Program-made: the position numbers and the translations under genes | Notes under the pieces: model-generated | Databases searched by the model: none | What the model was told of the DNA's origin: nothing | What the model saw: only the letters and a program-made list of their open reading frames with translations | Origin: Paragordius varius | Lineage: Eukaryota; Nematomorpha | Length of the DNA stretch: 64,000 nt | Direction: 5' to 3' | NCBI GenBank assembly: GCA_964247055.1 | Contig: OZ176059.1 | Span: forward strand, 3,472,001-3,536,000 | Part shown: one piece after another, positions 1 to 10,299 of the stretch | How the letters are laid out: each line of letters starts with the position of its first letter | How positions within the stretch are numbered: position 1 is the stretch's first letter

Positions 1-160
1 AAAAAATTAAATTTAAAATATTTGTTTATATTTTAAGTGTTGCCCGATTTTTTAAGACTGGGAAAGCAATAATATCCTATATTTATATATATGCACTTTT
101 TAGAGAATAAAATTTTACTGAGTGCCCCTAACTATCATGAGGGGGGGGGGGGTATACAGT
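1..160. repeat. Diverged repeat 'R', copy 1
   Basis: This stretch shares ordered blocks with 32,085-32,230 and 36,705-37,090: GGGAAAGCAATA, then a TATATATGCAC block, GAGAATAA, then GAGTGCC followed by AACT and a G-rich block. In the other copies the G-rich block reads ACGGAGGGGC and leads into AGCCGCTAATA. No coding capacity is visible. It lies next to short Tc1-type MITE sequence in the other two copies, so it may be flank carried along with that MITE. Confidence 0.45.
141..152 (+). repeat. 12-base G homopolymer
   Basis: Twelve consecutive G residues sit in a region that is otherwise about 80% A+T. In the related repeats at 32.2 kb and 37.05 kb this position is a short GGAGGGG block, so the run has probably expanded by slippage here. 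Its length may also be a sequencing or assembly error. Confidence 0.85.
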
Positions 161-540
161 CAAATTAAGATTTTAGGAAGGTTTTGTAATATTTAAATTG
201 AAATTTTTGTTAATTGAACAATTAAAGTAATATATCTATTTATGGTCAAAAATTTCAGTTTTATAGGAGATGACAACTGTTAACGTTCAGATAGTGTATT
301 TTTATATATCTGATATATATTAAATATTTATATAAAAATAGAAAAAAGTATAAATTAATTGGAAAAATATCATTTGGGTAAAATACATTATATATTGCTT
401 TTTATTTTGAAAAAAATTTGAATTTATTTGGTCCTTCAAGCCAAATTTCATGACAATAAGTAATTTACGAGTATTATTATATGTTTTGTTACTTATGCAA
501 TATTATTAGATTTATATTTATGCGTGACTCTCTAATTTAA

Positions 541-770
541 CCGTAGAACCTATTAATTATATGAAAAGCTTAGACCCACTTTATTGTTGACCACTTCACA
601 TTATTTTAGGCCGATTGGCAATACAACGTATAAGTAAAAAATAACAAAGGGTTTGAAATAAACATTTCCTATAGTTACACATTTAATTTGTTTATTAGTT
701 TATGGACAGAAGTTGTTTTATATCATACGTTACTATATAGCTAATTGGCCATGATTAATTTTGGCTTTAA
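541..770 (-). repeat. 3' flank of the zinc-finger unit, copy 1
   Basis: The block contains CCCACTTTATTGTTG, CCACTTCACATTATTTT, GGCCGATTGGCAATAC, TTTATGGACA and CTAATTGGCC in order. The same order occurs at 7,140-7,280, 13,800-14,050, 34,985-35,340, 46,900-47,180 and 51,460-51,800. Where a zinc-finger copy is present it lies just to the right, so on the minus strand this block is downstream of the gene and may include its 3' UTR. It is non-coding. Confidence 0.6.
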
Positions 771-954
771 TAATGCAATTATAAAGATAAACTCCAAAAC
801 AGACCAGTCAAAGAATGTGCCAAATATTTAATTAACTTATTAAGTCATTTTATTTTCAGAAAGTTTTCATAAAATTAATAAAATCTCAATATATTTTATT
901 TATAAAAAGATATGATATTATATACAAATAATATTTATTTTTGTACATTTTTAA

Positions 955-1310
955 TATATGGTTGGTAATAGTGCTTTTTTGAGTAAATTTTTTATTACAT
1001 GTCGGACAAGGATATTTAACTTGTTCATGAACAGGCTGAATGTGACAAGAGAGCCTTTTTGAGAAAATTCAGTTATACAAATAGGACATTCATGTTCAAT
1101 TTTTTTGTGTGCAGAGATGATGTGCCTAGCAAAATTGCTTTTATACGAAAATATCTTTGAACAAATCTTGCACGGATATTTAATGGGTTCATGAACAGAT
1201 TTATTATGAAAAATAACCCCGAAGGCGTTTTATATATTTTTTTATATTGCAAACATTCAGACATTTTTTCAAAGTTCGCTAGAGTATTCATTTTTTAGGC
1301 TTTGCATTAT
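955..1310 (-). pseudogene. C2H2 zinc-finger gene, decayed copy 1
   Basis: On the minus strand about four tandem C2H2 fingers can be read by moving between frames. Recognisable pieces are YPCKICSKIFSYKSNFARHI, AHKKIEHECPICITEFSQKG and YPCPTCNKKFTQKSTITNHI, joined by VHEPIKY/VHEQVKY-type linkers. Spacing is C-x2-C-x12-H-x3/4-H. The family would bind DNA in the nucleus. The N-terminal region with the PLDLS motif, seen in copies at 7.4-8.2 kb and 52.3-53.1 kb, is missing or unrecognisable here. Frameshifts between fingers make this a pseudogene. It sits with its 3' flank repeat (541-770) as in the other copies. The target and function of the family are unknown. Confidence 0.7.
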
Positions 1311-1439
1311 TAAACTTATTATGAATATTATTCTCATTTTTGCCATATAAGTACATCTTTTTCGAAATCAATTATTTTTTATATTTTTGATAGTCTTTTC
1401 AGCGAAAGGATAATTTATATTAACTAAAATAGGTTTATA

Positions 1440-3060
1440 TACATAATAATATTAAATATAAAGAAGATGGCTACTTATTATGTTATTAATAATACATACA
1501 ATAAATATTCATTTGTAATAGAAAAAAACTTTTAAAAAGATCATCATAGATTAATAACGAAAACATCTTTTTAGATAAATTTTATAAATAATTATTTAAT
1601 GTGATAAAATCTATTAAAAAATAATAATCGTTGACCTTGTGAACTAATTCTCAACTTCAACTAGAAGAAAGTCAAATTTTTAACCAAATTAAATTCAGCT
1701 ATACATAAATTTATAATTTACCCTACGTAAAATAAATCTGCGCATTTTAGGGTAGAATTTGTAACATATTGTGAGTTTTTAAAAAAAAATATATCTTTTT
1801 TTTACTTTATGTGAATAGTCAATATTTTTTTATTTAAAAAATAAGATAAGGTGCTTAAAGTTAAATTAAAATCTTCCTACATCATTTTGTATAGAACGTG
1901 TATTTATTTCAACATTTCGGCTGTTTAGTTATTTTATAAGTTTTATCAACTTGTTAATCTATGACTTGAATTCTTAGCTCAATATATTTTATAATATAAT
2001 TATTGGCATATGAAACATGAGTTGTTAGAACCTATAAATTAAAAAAATACTCAAACCATTAGTATATCATATATGTATGTAGTATGTTATTAGATATGAT
2101 TAAATTGACGCATTTTATATAGCCAATTTATATTCATTTTTTTGCCCATCAGTTTATGACATTTCTGTTTTATAACCAATTTTAGTTTTATTTTATGAGC
2201 GTGTAATAGTATTTATTTTGGAACACTTCTGGTATATGTTTTATGGAAATATATGTTTTATTCCCATATCTTGGTTACCCTTTTGTTTCATCAAAATTTC
2301 TTACCAAATTAGTGCTTTAGTTTACGGTATTCAGCTTAGTCATGATGGTTATTAATATGAATATAAATTTTAGAGAGGGTGATAAGTTAAAAATTTATTA
2401 CTGTTTTAAGAGGCCAAATTTTAACCTTGACTTTTATATAAGTTATATAACTGGAAATTTAGGGGATTAAGATATAACTTAATAACATTTGATTACTGTT
2501 ATTTTAAACTAGTAGTCATTTAACTTATAGTACAATGAAAAAAATTTGGATTTATAAAATTTATTCGTAACATGTTTTGTCAAACAATCTATCTTTACGC
2601 ATATATAAAATTATTTTAATAATTCTTACGTAAATGGGAAAATAATAATTTTTATATGTATGTTAATTTTTTTGGATGATATATTACAGAATATAACTTT
2701 AAGTGAAAATAAAGGCGCTATTTCAAATAATACTGTTGGAACACAATTATAAATAGAGGGGCGGATATAGATGGATAACACTCCTAAATTAATATTTAAA
2801 ATACAGATTTTTTTTAGGATAAAACACAAAAACATAAGGACAAATGTTTTTTAAAAGACAGCTGTACTTTTATAAACTAGATGTATTTTAAAATACCTCT
2901 TTGGTATAAACTATAAAGTAAAAGATGTCTATTAATTACACAATCAATTATGTAATATTATACACTTAACAAACTTATATAGGCAAAAATAAGGTTTAAG
3001 AATGGTTGTCTTTAAAAAATGTTTGTCATTATTTTAATTTTTTCTATTTATATTTTTTGT
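1440..3060. repeat. 1.6-kb dispersed repeat, direct copy of 60,000-61,570
   Basis: Both copies share, in order and in the same orientation, blocks such as CTCAACTTCAACTAGAAGAA, ATCTGCGCATT, TCTTCCTACATCATTTTGTA, ATTGGCATATGAAACATGAG, ATACTCAAACCATTAG and AGTGCTTTAGTTTACGG. Identity by eye is high (80% or more) with small indels. The last 250 bases hold a decayed short MITE (CATAAGGACAAATG near 2,835, and GGTTGTCTTTAAAAAATG near 3,005 in inverted form). No coding signal is seen. In the right-hand copy the next sequence is the arm of a composite element; here a Harbinger transposon lies between. Confidence 0.75.
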
Positions 3061-3200
3061 AAATAGATAGCTTTGTATAAACTTAATTCCTATATACAAT
3101 TATCTATAAGAAACCGCATATAATATAAGCGCATATATATTTTATAGAAAAAAGATAATTTAACTTTTGATGTGGTATATATTGGGCCTGCTGAATAAAA

Positions 3201-3244
3201 GCTAGTATATACTGAAAACTAGGTTTTTTCCAGTATATACTAGC
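3201..3244. repeat. Subterminal hairpin, left end of Harbinger element
   Basis: GCTAGTATATACTG (3,201-3,214) is followed by its exact reverse complement (3,231-3,244) across a 16-base loop. It lies just inside the terminal repeat, and the right end carries a different hairpin in the same place. This suggests a structured transposase-binding or end-pairing site. Confidence 0.8.
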
Positions 3245-3849
3245 TATGTATTGAATAAAAAAATATATTGCTTTTACTATCCAGTACGTACTATGTTTAC
3301 CAGCATTTACTGACAAATATCATTGAATAAAAATTGTATTTTTACAAATTTTACCTAGTAGTTACTGGTTTTTTTTAAGCTGGTAAATGGCAACATTTTA
3401 AACTATTATTTTTTTATTTAAAATAATATCGGTTATATTTTTATAAAATTTCTAAGATAAATGTTTTTTTAAATTACATGATTCATATTTAAATATTATT
3501 TGTTTTATTATTAATAATAATTTTTTTCCTTTTCTATTTTAAGCTTTGTGAGTTCAATTTGCAGAGATTATTACTTTTGTTAAAAAATATTGTTTTTTTT
3601 TCAAGAATGTCCACAATTATATAATTTTCTTCTATCATTTCATTTTTGTGTAAAATATTTGAGTTTATATACTTTATAATGACCTTAATTTTATTTTATG
3701 AACATTTAAATTATAAATATTTGAGTGAATATTTTTGAATGAACCTATTTTTTATATAAAAAACCACCGATTTATTCAAAATCGAGTTATGACTAAGATA
3801 AAATGACCTTTTCATATTTTGATTAAAAATTAAATATATCTTTAAGGAA

Positions 3850-4660
3850 ACTAACTCCCAGGATGCAAATGGAGGTATTTAAAATATCATAAATCTAAAT
3901 TTTGTGTTAAGCTTTCTTCGAGATCCGGGATATCAAGCGAGTGCAGGACATGATTTTAATGTTCATAGTTCCACAATATGCAATACTATACCTAAAGTTA
4001 TGGACGAAATAGTATCAAATTCTCATCAATGGATAAAATTTCCCAAGTCATTTGAAGAGCTTAATATGGCGAATAAATTATGGCTATCCAAATATAAAAT
4101 GCCAACTGCTATTGGTTGCATTGATTGTTCACACTTTGAAATATAAAGACCTAAAGAAAATGTTGATGCCTATATAAATCAAAAGATGTACAATTTACAT
4201 GTAATGCCAATGAAGAAATTACATCCGTGGATGCACAATGGCCACGATTCAAGGATATGGCGAAACACGATTGTTCAGTCATATATGTGGAAACAAAATG
4301 TTCTGTTTGTTAGGTGTAATGATTATCCACTATTCTATCATCCTGGCTCCTAACCCCCTTCAAAAATATGATGATCGATAACGAGAAAAATTCAATAAAT
4401 TACATTGTTCTGAAAACCTTATCGAGCGTGTTTTCGGTCAGATGAACACCTGATTTCCTATACTTGGTAACGAAATTCGTATTAGAACGAATACCAAAAC
4501 TTATATTAACATGTTCCATATTACATAATGTATCCAAATATATTAACGAACCTCTAACAGATTTTGATAATAATTCATATTTTGATATTGAATATGTGGA
4601 GGGTTGAGAAGCAAACATTGGAACCCAGATACTCATGTCTGGCAAAATGAAACGATAGAT
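3850..4660 (+). pseudogene. Harbinger (DDE_Tnp_4 / HARBI1-type) transposase, broken
   Basis: This is the nuclease that cuts and pastes the element. An open stretch at 3,904-4,146 encodes the N-terminal helix-turn-helix-like region (STICNTIPKVMDEI) and the first catalytic aspartate in AIGCIDCSHFEI, where the family has GCIDGTHI. After a stop come the family blocks RPKENVDAYINQK, NANEEITSVDAQWP (another frame), HDSRIW with the second aspartate (4,242-4,260) and KFNKLHCSENLIERVFGQM with the catalytic glutamate (about 4,421). The blocks are in family order but spread over three frames with several stops, so the enzyme is dead. About 270 codons remain of a family usually 350-400 long. Confidence 0.88.
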
Positions 4661-4947
4661 TCAATTGATCAAATATTATTTTGATTTATTTTTTGTATAT
4701 TTATGAATAAATATGTATTAATAATTGCATTATTTAAAAAAATGGGTAGATAATCGATATTTAATTTTCCAAAAGTTACTTTCTATTTTCATATGAATTT
4801 TTCAAACGCATTTTATGAATGAAATCGAAAACTAATAAAAAAACAAAATGAAAATAAACATTTTACACATACTAAAGACTTAAGTACGTACATGATAGTA
4901 AGTACCTATTTTTATTCAATGTTTTTTCAAAAACTGGTACATACTAA

Positions 4948-4976
4948 CAAGCACCTACAACCCAGTAGGTGCTTGT
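4948..4976. repeat. Subterminal hairpin, right end of Harbinger element
   Basis: CAAGCACCTAC and GTAGGTGCTTG form an inverted repeat with a loop of a few bases just inside the right terminal repeat. The stem sequence differs from the left-end hairpin, but its place relative to the end is the same. Confidence 0.75.
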
Positions 4977-5191
4977 TTTTATACAGCAAGCCCATTGTTT
5001 CATATTATTGGGTATTACGTTTGCTATATCTACATTCTTAAAGGACATTTTTCTTATATTTTTTCGCTAAAAACTATAAATATACTTAAAGAATTAAGTT
5101 AATGTTTGATTGCTATAATATAGAATCGTATCTAAGGTGTTAAATTAATATTAGTATTACACTTCCGAAATCGGTAAGTATAAAAAATAAC

Positions 5192-5195
<4 letters not shown>

Positions 5196-5224
<29 letters not shown>
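5196..5224. repeat. (TA)n microsatellite
   Basis: A run of about 14 TA repeats lies just left of the first arm block of composite element A. Similar runs occur at 6,129-6,164, 28,775-28,816, 31,451-31,482 and 44,611-44,636, mostly next to arm or MITE ends. Confidence 0.9.
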
Positions 5225-5226
<2 letters not shown>

Positions 5227-5249
5227 TGATAGGAAAATGTATCAAAATT

Positions 5250-6126
5250 AGGTGCTTTAGGTTTACCTTACAAGTGGTATAAGAAAGTTATTTATACTTT
5301 TGTGGTGCGTGCTCAATATCAGTAAATGGCAAAGCACATTTTGTAATAATTTTTTTTGGTGAAAACTATAAACTTCATTTCTAAAAATATCACTAAAATA
5401 TATCATAAACTAAAAAAATTTTAAAATTAGGCACAGATAGTCCCAAATTTTTACGCTTTCTAAAATGGGCTATCCCCCTAATATAAAGAAAAAATGCCGA
5501 GATTGCGCGATAATAATTTAAATATATGTTAAATTTTTAATAATAAAAATTATTATAAATGCAAAATTTTTCAAAAATCTAATATTTAGCACATCAAATT
5601 ATTTTTGAGGTATAATGGAAACAGTATAAAAGTATTTATATTATAAAAACACTATTTTCTACATAATTCGATGATGTTAAACATTTCTATCATGGCAGAA
5701 CTTTGATTAAAAGATCTGTTTATATTCAAGTTAAATATAAATTTTTAAAATCCCAGGAATTCGAAGCAAACAAATTTTTTATATTAAGATTCTCTACCTT
5801 TCGATATAGTATCACTAATTATAGAGATAATCTGTTATTAATATATCATAAAGCGTTTTTAAACCTCCATAAAATTATTTTAAGAAACGTGTAACAATTT
5901 TCGGACAAATTATATCAAATAAGAAACAAACCTATAATCCAAAAGCATGTATTTTATTGAAAATAGCAGAGCTGTATACCCTTACATTAATTAAATAGAT
6001 GGCCTATTTTTACATAATATGCATTGCAATTATTGATTTGTGTTAAAATAAATATTTATTCTTAGCAAGATATAAATATTCATATTATTTAAGTTTTATG
6101 AAATATAAGCATAACATATTTATCAT

Positions 6127-6164
<38 letters not shown>

Positions 6165-6180
6165 ATCTTTATAAATACCG
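5250..6180 (+). repeat. Arm repeat (blocks V and Y), left side of element A
   Basis: Block V (ACACTTTTG-like, then AATGGCAAA and TTTTTTTGGTGAAA) is followed by block Y: AGTCCCAAATTTTT, AAAATGCCGAGATTGCGCG, TGGAAACAGTATAAAAGT, TTTTCGGACAAATTATATCA, AACCTATAA, ATTAATTAAATAGATGGCCTA and TAAATATTCA. Related copies lie at 10,300-11,150 (inverted), 19,550-20,110, 28,440-28,760, 43,943-44,520 (inverted), 45,660-46,000, 48,470-49,470, 55,230-55,600 (inverted) and 61,570-62,660. The open frame at 5,703-5,894 falls in Y, is not conserved between copies, and I do not call it a gene. Confidence 0.65.
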
Positions 6181-7139
6181 TAAATAAATTTAGCAATGGC
6201 GAAGGCCTGTTTTGAATTTTTATCAATATGATGAAAACAGTTTTACACGCGATTTATATGTGAGTCTTATTAAAAAGTTTTGTTTATATTATTTGTAGAA
6301 ATCCGTGCATCTTTATGAATCCGTAAATAAATTTAGCAATGATGAAAAGCTTAAGGTCTGGAAGGCTTTAGCCAAGAAATGATCAATATTTAAATATTTA
6401 TAAAATATACTCATTTATTGTGTAAAAATAAATTATTACAAAATTATGTCAAATTAATTCGTTTCTCCGATCTACTCCTGTTTGATGGCTATTCGATATA
6501 AGAGCTGTCTGATCTTTCCTCATTATCTATGCTTTTATTGAAATATATATTACTGAATCCAAACCAAATTTAAAAATAATCGATAGTATTCCTGATGATA
6601 TTAGCATTTAAATGGTTTCAAGTGAGTATAAAAATTATTTATGACATATTCAAAATTCTTGAAAAAACGTTTCAGTAGTTAGTACAATGATTTTCTAAAT
6701 TTTCAGTTGAACTTACTAAACTTGAACTGACTACTATTTATTGCCTAAATATATAAAAATAAAGCACTAAAACATTATAAGCTTTAGTAAGCATTTGCCC
6801 GAAAAATATTTTTTGATACATGTCACAAAATTTCCATTAACTACAATATACATATATTAAATTTACTTTATTTAGGCTAATACAGTTTTCACATTCCAAA
6901 AATTTATCCTAGTTCTCGAGATATCGGCTTTTGTAATAACCTTAATCCTGAAAAAACCAGGATTAACAACTGGCTAATTCACATGGCCCTAAAGCCTCTT
7001 AATAATTTAATACCATAATAAATATTTTTAGCACTACGTCTATTTTCAATATATGCCTTTTAGGATGAAAAATTTTGAAGTATCTAAAATTGTGAAATAA
7101 ACCCACATTTTTGCCGCCATTTTTTCTTTAATTTTTTAA
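6181..7139. other. A+T-rich stretch without a recognisable gene
   Basis: I find no coding region here. A perfect 8-bp inverted repeat, TAATCCTG-loop-CAGGATTA, lies at about 6,950-6,973. The segment 6,985-7,080 (CACATGGCCCTAAAGCCTC, then TTTAGCACTACG) recurs inverted at about 23,385-23,480, and CACATGGCCCTAA recurs near 11,850. Confidence 0.6.
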
Positions 7140-7280
7140 ACCGTAAATACACATTAAATTTAGTTATTAGTTTTATATCATACGCTACTATGTAGCTAAT
7201 TGGCCACTGTAATTGATTTTCAAGAATTTACAAAATTAAACTCCAGAATAGACCAGTCAATAAAAAGACAAATATTTATT
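7140..7280 (-). repeat. 3' flank of the zinc-finger unit, copy 2 (shortened)
   Basis: Only the gene-proximal part is kept: TTTTATATCATACGCTACTA, then AGCTAATTGGCCA and GACCAGTCAA. It lies about 120 bp downstream of zinc-finger copy 2, as in the other units. Confidence 0.55.
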
Positions 7281-7400
7281 TAATTATTAAGTAGTTTTTA
7301 ATACATTTTCCAAAAGGTCGCCATAAAATACGTAGAATCTCAAAATATTTTATATATAAAAAGATAAGATATCAACAAAAGATATTTATTATGTACATTT

Positions 7401-8173
7401 TTAATATGCTTGGCAAGATTGCTTTTTTCGGTATATTCCTTCAAATCGGACATTCATGTTTAATTTTTTCGTGAACAGCATGCATGTGTGTTGCAAGAGA
7501 GCCTTTATGAGAAAAATCAGTTTTACATATCGGACATTGGTGTTTAATTTTCTCATGAACCGATTTAATGTGCTAAGCAAGATTTTCTTTTTGAGAAAAC
7601 CCATATTGGAACATGCGAATTTGACTTGTTCATGAACAGAACGAATATGTTTGGTCAAGCCGCTTTTATCCTTATAAATTTTATCACATTGAATACATCT
7701 ATTATCATTCTCCAATTTTTAAAAGTTTAAAGATTTAATAGGTTTTGTTTTGTTATCATCAAATAGATTGTTAATATCATTTAGGCTTATATCATTGGAA
7801 TCAATACTGTCGCACACCGGAGTAATTTTATTAATAGTTTTTGGTGATTTTTTCAGAGAAAGATCTAAAGGTTTAGTCTGTTCTCCTACCAAATCAATTA
7901 TTAGGGTATCTTTAGTATTTTCATCATTAGAATTATTATTTTGTAAGGTATTTTCGCTTTTATGTTCCCTTAAATAACAAAGGTTATGGAAAGAAGCGTT
8001 CAAAATTCTTCTTAAATCATCGTTTGTAAAATCTTCATTTTCCAATAAATCAAGAAATGAAGCCGGTTTAGCTGGATCATCAATATAGGTTTCTTGTTGA
8101 TTTTTTAGTTCTACTTTATAAAGTTTAGTATCGAGATCACACCAAAGTTTGTAAGTCGAATCGCCAAAATCTA
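7401..8173 (-). pseudogene. C2H2 zinc-finger protein with PLDLS motif, copy 2 (second exon onward)
   Basis: On the minus strand an exon starts after a consensus acceptor (CAAATTTTTAG, at about 8,173). It reads FGDSTYKLWCDLDTKLYKV, then NQQETYIDDPAKPASF, then ENEDFTNDDLRRILNASF, then CYLREHK. Next come an Asn/Asp-rich linker and PLDLSLKK (about 7,848-7,871), which matches the PxDLS motif that recruits the co-repressor CtBP. The C-terminal half carries four or five C2H2 fingers joined by VHEKIKH-type linkers (CIQCDKIYKDKSGLTKHI is the first). This suggests a nuclear repressor-type DNA-binding protein. A stop after KSLNF and frameshifts among the fingers make it a pseudogene or one in decay. The codon bias is as A+T-rich as its surroundings. 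No first exon was found upstream. Confidence 0.78.
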
Positions 8174-8282
8174 AAAATTTGTTTGATTTGATTATAATAT
8201 TTTATAAATGGTGAGACGAAATGACATACGTTAAAAAAGGTTTAAAATCAAGTTAACAGACATTAGTTAAATATCACTGAAA

Positions 8283-8543
8283 CAGTAAAAATTGGAATTG
8301 CTTAAACAGACAAAAAGATAAATATTTTTTATAAAAAGACAACTATAATTTTTTTAATATTAATTTTTTCAAAATAAATTATTTACTTACGTTGTGATAT
8401 ATATAAATGAATGCATTACCAATCGATATCTCTATATAATACTTTACAGATTAAAACATTCAATTATCATTTAAATAAATTTAAATAGTATAAGAATTTT
8501 TTTTATGTTTTACGTTTTGTCCGTTTAATTTCAATTTTTACTG
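8283..8543. mobile_element. Short Tc1-type MITE (family Z) upstream of zinc-finger copy 2
   Basis: The left end CAGTAAAAATTGGAATT mirrors the right end TTTCAATTTTTACTG, and inner blocks AAAAGACAACTATAA and ACGTTTTGTCCGT belong to the same terminal repeats. It lies in the presumed intron about 110 bp before the splice acceptor. Zinc-finger copy 4 has the same MITE about 185 bp before its acceptor, so this insertion probably predates the duplication of the gene. Confidence 0.7.
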
Positions 8544-8609
8544 TAATATTTGAGAAATTTTGCAAATAACTTTAACATAAGCAACTGAAAAATAATAATT
8601 ATTTGTTAT

Positions 8610-8645
8610 TAATATAAGGTTGCCTATCGCATATGGTAAAATATT
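8610..8645 (-). repeat. Landmark W (inverted)
   Basis: The minus strand reads a decayed form of ATCCAGCTTTATAAGCGACT followed by CCTTATATTAATAA. The landmark recurs at 11,763-11,815, 30,553-30,600 and 53,520-53,555 (inverted). It always lies between core X and the zinc-finger region or its expected place. Confidence 0.5.
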
Positions 8646-9255
8646 TAAAATATGAACCCTAAAAATGACAAAACTATAAGATTAATTAAAATTTTAAAAT
8701 ATATAATATTTTTCTTAAAAAACCGGTTTTTTATTAAATTAAAAAAGTAAAATATAACTAGAATTATTATATAATCAGTTTATATAATATTACCAATAAA
8801 AATGTATATAAATTTTAATATAAAGTATTTTAGATTATTAATGATTGGTAATATAATAGATTATGATAATTTTAATTATATAATATTTTTTGATATTATT
8901 TTATGAATTTTAAATTAATTATTAATAACATAAACTATACATAAAATTAAAAATAATTAAAAAAATTACGAATTCCAAATCTAAAAAATAATCTTATAAT
9001 ACCATAGTTTTTTGAATTTAGTAATATACATATTATGTTACTATTTAAGATAATTTATATTAAATAAAATTACAAAAATATAATCCATTAATTGAACAAT
9101 TTAATTCAATTAATTTATAATATTTTTTAAAAATTAGAGATATAAATAAGGAAAATAAAATTAATAATTAATTTATATATAAAAATAATTTAAAATAATA
9201 TAATTAAAATATCATATAATGTATATTTAAATTAAAAATAAAAAATAAAAATTAT

Positions 9256-9352
9256 ACCCATTTTCCAAATAAATTTGAATATTTTTTCGAATAAATAAAA
9301 ACAGACAATTAATAAAAACCGTTTAAAAAGAAATCGTCTGTCGTTTCATTTA
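9256..9352 (+). repeat. Core X, copy 1
   Basis: This is the reference copy of an about 95-bp core: TACCCATTTTCCAAATAAAT, TTGAATATTTTTTCGAATAA, AGACAATT, ACCGTTT, then AAATCGTCTGTCGTTTCATT. CAGACAATT and AAATCGTCTG form an imperfect inverted repeat around ACCGTTT. It is clearly better conserved among copies than the A+T-rich sequence on either side. Confidence 0.8.
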
Positions 9353-9729
9353 ATACTTTTTCTATTATTTTGATGGTTTAAAACTTATAACTTTTGAAAT
9401 TAATATAAATACTTTATATTGCATTTATAAATAGTTAATTAATAACTAATTTTATTTTAAATTTACCAACCATATATATATATATATATATTAACAATTT
9501 TATCAGTTTTTATTGATAAATTATTTATTATTTAATTAAAAAAATATATTTTTTAATTATATTTATTAATTTTTTATTAAATCATTCTTGCATTTCTGAT
9601 ATCACACCTTTTTAAGAAGCAAGTAGTCAATTATATTTATTTACATATAAACCCCAAAAATAGGCGGGTAGAGTTTATTTAGATTTTATTATCCGCTTTA
9701 TATAAAATCAAATGATTCTTACTTTAAAC
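9353..9729. other. A+T-rich arm sequence between core X and the hAT-like island
   Basis: No gene is visible. The block CTGATATCACACCTTTTTAA near 9,597 is shared in inverted form with 20,605, 29,675 and 63,435, so this belongs to the arm of the composite element. Confidence 0.55.
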
Positions 9730-10050
9730 CAGGAGTGGGCCGTGTTTGGGCCTTCAGAGACTTTGTGTGCGACCCGCGAATGGAATTCATAAATTGCAAA
9801 AACATGCTCATAAAATCTAGTAAAATTCATATTCCTAAGACGATTTTTTCTAAACCATTTTAAGAACGAGATGTATTTGTTATATTCATCTTTTAGTCAC
9901 ATATCTTATCAATATTTATTACGTGCCTAAATTAATTCAATATTCTAAAAAACAGCGTTTTGTTAAAATAAAATATAATTCAAGAAGAATAAGTATCTTA
10001 ACTTTTTCAGCAAAATTTAGGTCTCAAACATTATTTTAATTTGAATTATT
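9730..10050 (+). mobile_element. hAT-like MITE, copy 1
   Basis: It starts CAGGAGTGGGCCGTGTTTGG, a hAT-type terminus, and continues with AGAGACTTTGTGTGCGACCC. The terminus, the GAGACTTT block and AAATTGCAAAAACAT match, in inverted form, the right part of the island at 29,277-29,567. The far end is not clear here. It is markedly more G+C-rich than its surroundings and has no coding capacity. Confidence 0.5.
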
Positions 10051-10299
10051 AAAAAATCGTTTGCAAAAGATATTCCGTAAAATATAATATCATTCTATCA
10101 TATAATGAAAAGTGCTGTTTAATTTAAATTTTGTAAAAAAATTGTTTTATCATTTTAAAAATGGAATATTTTTATATCATAATAATAACTTTTCTTAGTT
10201 TATAGAATCTTCTAAGTAAAGAATATTTCAAATAAAATTATTATTATAAATTTTGTTGCAAAAGTAAAGTCTATATATGGTACAGAAATAGTCGACTTA

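Larger units (their letters stand above)
3184..4993 (+). mobile_element. PIF/Harbinger DNA transposon with both ends
   Basis: The left end starts GGGCCTGCTGAATAAAA and the right end, read inward on the minus strand, starts GGGCTTGCTGTATAAAA. These are matching terminal inverted repeats 1,810 bp apart. Each end is flanked by ATT (3,181-3,183 and 4,994-4,996), a 3-bp target duplication; Harbinger elements make 3-bp duplications, usually TWA, so ATT is slightly off-type. A plus-strand transposase remnant lies inside. I saw no Myb/SANT accessory gene. The ends are better preserved than the transposase. Confidence 0.85.

Noticed and set aside
5703-5894. 63-codon open frame
   Set aside because: It lies in arm block Y; other copies of Y do not keep the frame, and its composition is that of translated A+T-rich DNA.
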